Part shown: positions 41,725 through 44,774 of the stretch, in pieces | Layout: every line of letters starts with the position of its first letter | Numbering within the stretch: position 1 is the first letter of the stretch | Origin: Candidatus Methanofastidiosia archaeon | GTDB lineage: Archaea; Methanobacteriota_B; Thermococci; Methanofastidiosales; NM3 | Direction of reading: 5' to 3' | NCBI GenBank assembly: GCA_020854925.1 | Contig: JAHKLV010000093.1 | Span: forward strand, 1 to 44,774 | DNA: 44,774 nt | Program-made: the position numbers and the translations under genes | The notes under the pieces: model-generated | What the model saw: the letters and a program-made list of their open reading frames with translations, nothing else | The model's database searches: none | Told to the model about the DNA's origin: nothing

Positions 41725-42954
41725 ATGGATAACATGTACACTGAATATTATCTCGTCGTTGACCTTGCAACCGGTACGGCCGAGGAGATCGAGCTTGAGG
41801 AGGAATTCGTCCAGGAGTACGTGGGCGGAGCAAAGCTCAACATGGCCCTGTACGAGGAGCACAAGGACGGAGAACCCATCGTTCTCGGTACCGGCCTCTT
41901 CACCGGCACGCTTGTCCCCGGGTCCTGCCTTGGCGTCATCACAGCCAAGAGCCCCGTCACCGGAAAGGTTGCCCACGCCCCTTTTTCATGGGGAGCAGGC
42001 GCTGAACTCAAGCTTACCGGATACTCCTTTGTCGTCATCAAGAACGCCGCCGAGGCGCCGACGTACCTCTGGCTCCACGATGAGATTGCCGACTTCGTAG
42101 ATGCATCCGCCCTCTGGGGCAAGAACGTCTGGGACGCGGTAGACATTATCCGTGACGAGCAGGGAGAGGACAGGATCCAGGTTCTTTCCATCGGCAAGGC
42201 TGGCGAGAACAAGGTCACCACAGCCCAGATAGTGAACAACTACTGGGGAGACGGCGACCGGTTCGGATTTGGTGCCCTCTTCGGTGCCAAGAACCTGAAG
42301 GCCGTAGCCATGCGCGGCATGGGTGAGCTTGAGATCGACGACGCCGATGCATTCATCGAGAAGACCGAGGCGCTTCTCGGGGTTGTCAAGAAGCAGATTG
42401 CAGGAAAGTCCGGCTTTTCAGCACTCGACTTTGCAAATATCCCCGCAGCGCTCAAGGCAGCAGCCGAGAAGCAAATGCACCGTGTCGAGGCAGACTTCAA
42501 CAACCCCCTGCCATACAAGTTCTTCCTCAAGTACCGGGAGGACCCTACGACCATGGCTTCAACGAAGGTTGAGGAACCTGGCGTGCTCGTCTCCGACCCC
42601 ATCGGATACGCCGCCCTTGGTGCAGCTGTCGCCCCGGAGGATGCGGCAGAGGTCCTTGAGGCGTGCTTCAAGCTTGGGCTCAACCCCGTCGCTGTTGCAG
42701 GTAAGCTCACTGCCAAGGACAAGGCAGGTGCCATTGCAGAGCTCGAGAAGATGGCTGAATCGTCAAAGGCAGACGCATTTGACGCGGTCTTGAGTCCCTT
42801 CGCTCCAGCGAGCGAGCGCGCAGAAGCGGCATACATTGCCGGTATCTGCCCTGTGCTTGCCGCCGCGGCAGAGGCGCTCAACGCAGAGGCACTCGCAGAG
42901 CTTGCATCAATCGGCACTGGACTCGACTTTGATGCAGATGCTTTCAAACTGTAG
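41725..42954 (+). CDS. Shortened aldehyde:ferredoxin oxidoreductase-like protein without cluster cysteines
   Basis: A 409-residue protein; AOR family enzymes are about 600 residues. Residues 1-205 match the AOR N-terminal domain (VVDLATGTAEEIE, VLGTGLFTGTLVPGS, ITAKSPVTGKVA, LWGKNVWDAVD, SIGKAGENKV, FGALFGAKNLKAVAMRG). The middle/C-terminal part is shortened and divergent, with alanine-rich helices. I find no CxxCxxxC or distal cysteine for the [4Fe-4S] cluster, and the pterin-binding GRGG-type loop is DRFGFG here. Tungsten-pterin catalysis is therefore doubtful, and a scaffold or altered cofactor role is likelier. The C-terminus ends at a natural stop, followed by a T-rich gap. Confidence 0.85.
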   Translation: MDNMYTEYYLVVDLATGTAEEIELEEEFVQEYVGGAKLNMALYEEHKDGEPIVLGTGLFTGTLVPGSCLGVITAKSPVTGKVAHAPFSWGAGAELKLTGYSFVVIKNAAEAPTYLWLHDEIADFVDASALWGKNVWDAVDIIRDEQGEDRIQVLSIGKAGENKVTTAQIVNNYWGDGDRFGFGALFGAKNLKAVAMRGMGELEIDDADAFIEKTEALLGVVKKQIAGKSGFSALDFANIPAALKAAAEKQMHRVEADFNNPLPYKFFLKYREDPTTMASTKVEEPGVLVSDPIGYAALGAAVAPEDAAEVLEACFKLGLNPVAVAGKLTAKDKAGAIAELEKMAESSKADAFDAVLSPFAPASERAEAAYIAGICPVLAAAAEALNAEALAELASIGTGLDFDADAFKL

Positions 42955-43007
42955 GAATCGTACTTTTTCGATTCCTTTTTTTTTCCTTTTTAAGGTGGAG
43001 TGGACGG

Positions 43008-44195
43008 TTGGAACGCATCACTATGGCGAAGTCTCTAAAGATAGGCATCTTTATTGGAAAGGGTGCTTCATATTCGTGGATATGGTTTGTAAAAACGTTC
43101 GATGCCCTAGATTTTAATGATATTTTCTTCTTGGACGAGAACGATGTTTTGCACGGTCAGCTTGACCATTTCGACTGCTTCATCCTCCCTGGGGGGGATC
43201 CCTTCCAGGTGGCCGAAGGTCTGGGGGAACAGGGCCTGTCCCTCGTCAGGTCGTTTGTGGAACGGGGCGGCACGTACATCGGAGTGTGTGCGGGCACGTA
43301 CCTTGCCCTGCGATTCTGCGAAGATCCCATGCCGTGGCTAAATCTGGTGGATGTTCCTATACGGAACTATGCCAGAACACCTCCTGAGGCAGTTCGCATG
43401 CAGTACAAGTACCTTGTGCCGTACCGGGATGGATTCGTCTTCCATCCGGTGCGCGGCTCGCTCGAGGTGACAACGGGGGACGAGGTCTTTAAGGCCCCGC
43501 TCTATGGAGGGCCCCCCATGGTGGCACCACCGGAGATGCGGCTGCTTGACTACAGCGGATTCGATGCAAAAACCCTCTATCTTATTGATGAACATGAGGC
43601 ACAACGGACGATGCTCGGGCATGCTGCCGGCATACGAGTGCCGGTGGGAGGGGGCAATCTCTACCTCTTTGGCCCCCATTTTGAGCATCCGCATTATCCG
43701 CGGGCAAACCAATTCCTGCACGAAATTCTCTGCACGATATCTCCTCTGGCCGACGGGCCCCCGGCTTTGCCGGTGACCCTGCTCCAAGGACCGGAACTGC
43801 GGCGGTGGGTCACCTCACTGCGGCGTGACGTATCGTCGTCCCGCGTCCTTGCAAACGGGTTGACCGACCTGCGCTGGAAAATCGGGGAAAAGGTCTGGGA
43901 GGATGAGAAGATTCTTTACTTTGTGAACGAGCTTCTCAAGCTGCTCAAGGACCTTACACGTTACGACGTGCTCCCTGTCTGCGACCCCGCGTCGCTTCGT
44001 CGGGAGGCGCAGAACATGCGTATGCATCTTGCAGAGATACGCGTCCTTTCCAAGGATGGCATGGAGACTACTCGCCAGGCCAGTGCGCTCATAGATTCCA
44101 CCAAGAAGCTCTCAAAGGGGCTGTATGAATCGTATTTTATGTTCAAACGTCAACATTGGTGGTCAAATGGAGAAAACAACAGAACTCATAGTTAA
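43008..44195 (+). CDS. Class I glutamine-amidotransferase-like protein with C-terminal helical extension
   Basis: A 395-residue protein whose first ~250 residues resemble the biotin-protein-ligase N-terminal/GATase1-like family. It has the oxyanion-type segment LPGGDPFQ near residue 60, the nucleophile elbow GVCAGTYLAL with C94, and a later histidine/glutamate-rich GPHFEHPHYP that could supply the catalytic His. Residues about 265-395 are a helical extension of unknown function. The start is TTG after AAGGTGGAG. Its 3' end overlaps hdrC by 29 bases, linking it to the hdr module. The substrate is unknown. Confidence 0.8.
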   Translation: MERITMAKSLKIGIFIGKGASYSWIWFVKTFDALDFNDIFFLDENDVLHGQLDHFDCFILPGGDPFQVAEGLGEQGLSLVRSFVERGGTYIGVCAGTYLALRFCEDPMPWLNLVDVPIRNYARTPPEAVRMQYKYLVPYRDGFVFHPVRGSLEVTTGDEVFKAPLYGGPPMVAPPEMRLLDYSGFDAKTLYLIDEHEAQRTMLGHAAGIRVPVGGGNLYLFGPHFEHPHYPRANQFLHEILCTISPLADGPPALPVTLLQGPELRRWVTSLRRDVSSSRVLANGLTDLRWKIGEKVWEDEKILYFVNELLKLLKDLTRYDVLPVCDPASLRREAQNMRMHLAEIRVLSKDGMETTRQASALIDSTKKLSKGLYESYFMFKRQHWWSNGENNRTHS

Positions 44196-44649
44196 GGAGG
44201 GAAATGGCTTTGCGTGCATCCAATGCGGGCGATGCACGGGGTCCTGTCCTTCCGGAAGAGAATGTGGGCTTCGAACACGCCGCATCGTACACATGGCCAA
44301 GCTCGGCATGGAAGTGTACAAGTGTGACGAGCTGTGGGACTGCACGACCTGCTTTACCTGCCAGGAACGCTGTCCAAAGGAAGTGAAGATTACCGATATC
44401 ATCATCGAGCTGCGGACTCTTGCCGTCAAGAACAGCTTCTACCCTACGATGGCCGACGTGCCAAAGATAATCATCCAGAATCTGTACCGGACGGGAAATG
44501 GGCAGCCGCTCTCACCGGAGGTATCGAAACTGCGTTCAATCATCGGCCTGGACAAGGAGCCCAACGACATTGCCAAGAATAAGGCTGCCTTAGCCGACTT
44601 CCAGAAGCTCCTCGACGGGCTGCCGCTCATGCGCTGGGGTGGTATCTGA
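44167..44649 (+). CDS. hdrC: Second HdrC-like subunit
   Basis: A 160-residue HdrC homologue distinct from the one at 16.6 kb. Two [4Fe-4S] motifs are intact: C17, C20, C23, C27 (CIQCGRCTGSCPSG) and C59, C62, C65, C69 (CTTCFTCQERCPK). The start at MEKTTEL follows GGTGGT inside the end of the amidotransferase-like gene. It overlaps hdrB by one base (TGATG). It is soluble, with no membrane helices. Confidence 0.93.
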   Translation: MEKTTELIVKEGNGFACIQCGRCTGSCPSGRECGLRTRRIVHMAKLGMEVYKCDELWDCTTCFTCQERCPKEVKITDIIIELRTLAVKNSFYPTMADVPKIIIQNLYRTGNGQPLSPEVSKLRSIIGLDKEPNDIAKNKAALADFQKLLDGLPLMRWGGI

Positions 44650-44774
44650 TGGACTACGCCTTTTTCCCAGGATGCATCGCGAAGAACGTCTATCCCGGCA
44701 TCGAGAAGGCGACACGCATCGTCTTTGAGAAGATGAATGTCGGCCTTCACGACTACCCGTACTCGTGCTGCCCT
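44649..44774 (+). CDS. hdrB: Second HdrB-like subunit, truncated by the window edge
   Basis: Only the first 42 residues are inside the window. They show the N-terminal HdrB pattern YAFFPGCIAKNVYPGIEKAT and the start of the first CCG motif (SCCP). The full gene should continue beyond the window and carry two non-cubane cluster sites. The TGATG overlap with hdrC fixes the start. Confidence 0.9.
   Translation, partial: MDYAFFPGCIAKNVYPGIEKATRIVFEKMNVGLHDYPYSCCP

Noticed and set aside
1..44774. CRISPR arrays or cas genes
   Set aside because: No regularly spaced direct repeats and no Cas motifs were seen; the only tandem repeat is the two-copy operator-like element at 38.4 kb.

Overview
The window is a gene-dense, GC-rich archaeal chromosome segment. 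The informational genes identify it as archaeal and most likely euryarchaeal: transcript-cleavage factor TFS, PCNA, GINS51, L44e, S27e, aIF2-alpha, Nop10, a PAC2-family protein, archaeosine transglycosylase, a Taw2-like wyosine enzyme, an FAU-1 RNase E/G-like protein and archaeal-type PheS/PheT. Promoters are archaeal TATA boxes, several of them so close to the start codon that the mRNA should be leaderless. Other genes carry GGTGA-type ribosome binding sites. The abundance of heterodisulfide-reductase modules, F420/ferredoxin-type iron-sulfur proteins and a CooC-like ATPase points to a strict anaerobe related to methanogens, methanotrophs, Archaeoglobi or similar lineages. The exact lineage cannot be fixed: no mcr or 16S gene is present.

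Layout. 1-7.2 kb: DNA and nucleotide housekeeping (Nth, an inosine/xanthosine triphosphatase, a PHP phosphoesterase, a TPR protein) and a tRNA-modification/cofactor run (MobB-like, Taw2, TgtA). 7.3-11.5 kb: a long replication, transcription and translation superoperon. 11.5-15.6 kb: a leftward operon with a coiled-coil protein, FAU-1, a small hypothetical protein, a flavin reductase and a 2-hydroxyacid dehydrogenase. 15.6-16.4 kb: an HTH and membrane protein pair. 16.5-23.8 kb: hdrC-hdrB-hdrA-mvhD-fdhB plus a molybdopterin-fold protein, overlapping head to tail. The HdrA is a 995-residue double module, and the molybdopterin-fold subunit seems to lack the metal-ligand cysteine. 23.9-24.6 kb: a membrane protein under a palindromic operator. 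24.8-29.6 kb: a FecCD/FecE/FecB importer with an embedded methyltransferase and a CooC-like maturation ATPase, probably for nickel or a metal chelate. 29.6-32.6 kb: exonuclease VII, a membrane-anchored Hjr-like nuclease, tRNA-Leu(CAG) and a secreted GH16-like protein. 32.6-33.2 kb: a decayed region with a frameshifted TnpB remnant. 33.2-38.3 kb: pheST, an asparagine-synthetase-like protein, acylphosphatase and a small cysteine-containing protein.

38.4-44.8 kb is the most unusual region. A promoter region with two tandem perfect palindromes precedes an FAD-linked oxidase, an HdrD-like iron-sulfur oxidoreductase, a ferredoxin and a shortened aldehyde:ferredoxin-oxidoreductase-like protein that has lost the cluster cysteines. 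These are followed by a glutamine-amidotransferase-like protein with a helical extension and a second hdrC-hdrB pair that runs off the window. I infer a soluble electron-transfer system that feeds an unknown organic hydride donor into HdrBC-type centres. Two enzyme-like subunits (the FwdB-like one at 22.3-23.8 kb and the AOR-like one at 41.7-43.0 kb) look like catalytically dead or repurposed cofactor-fold proteins; this is the main candidate for undescribed biology here.
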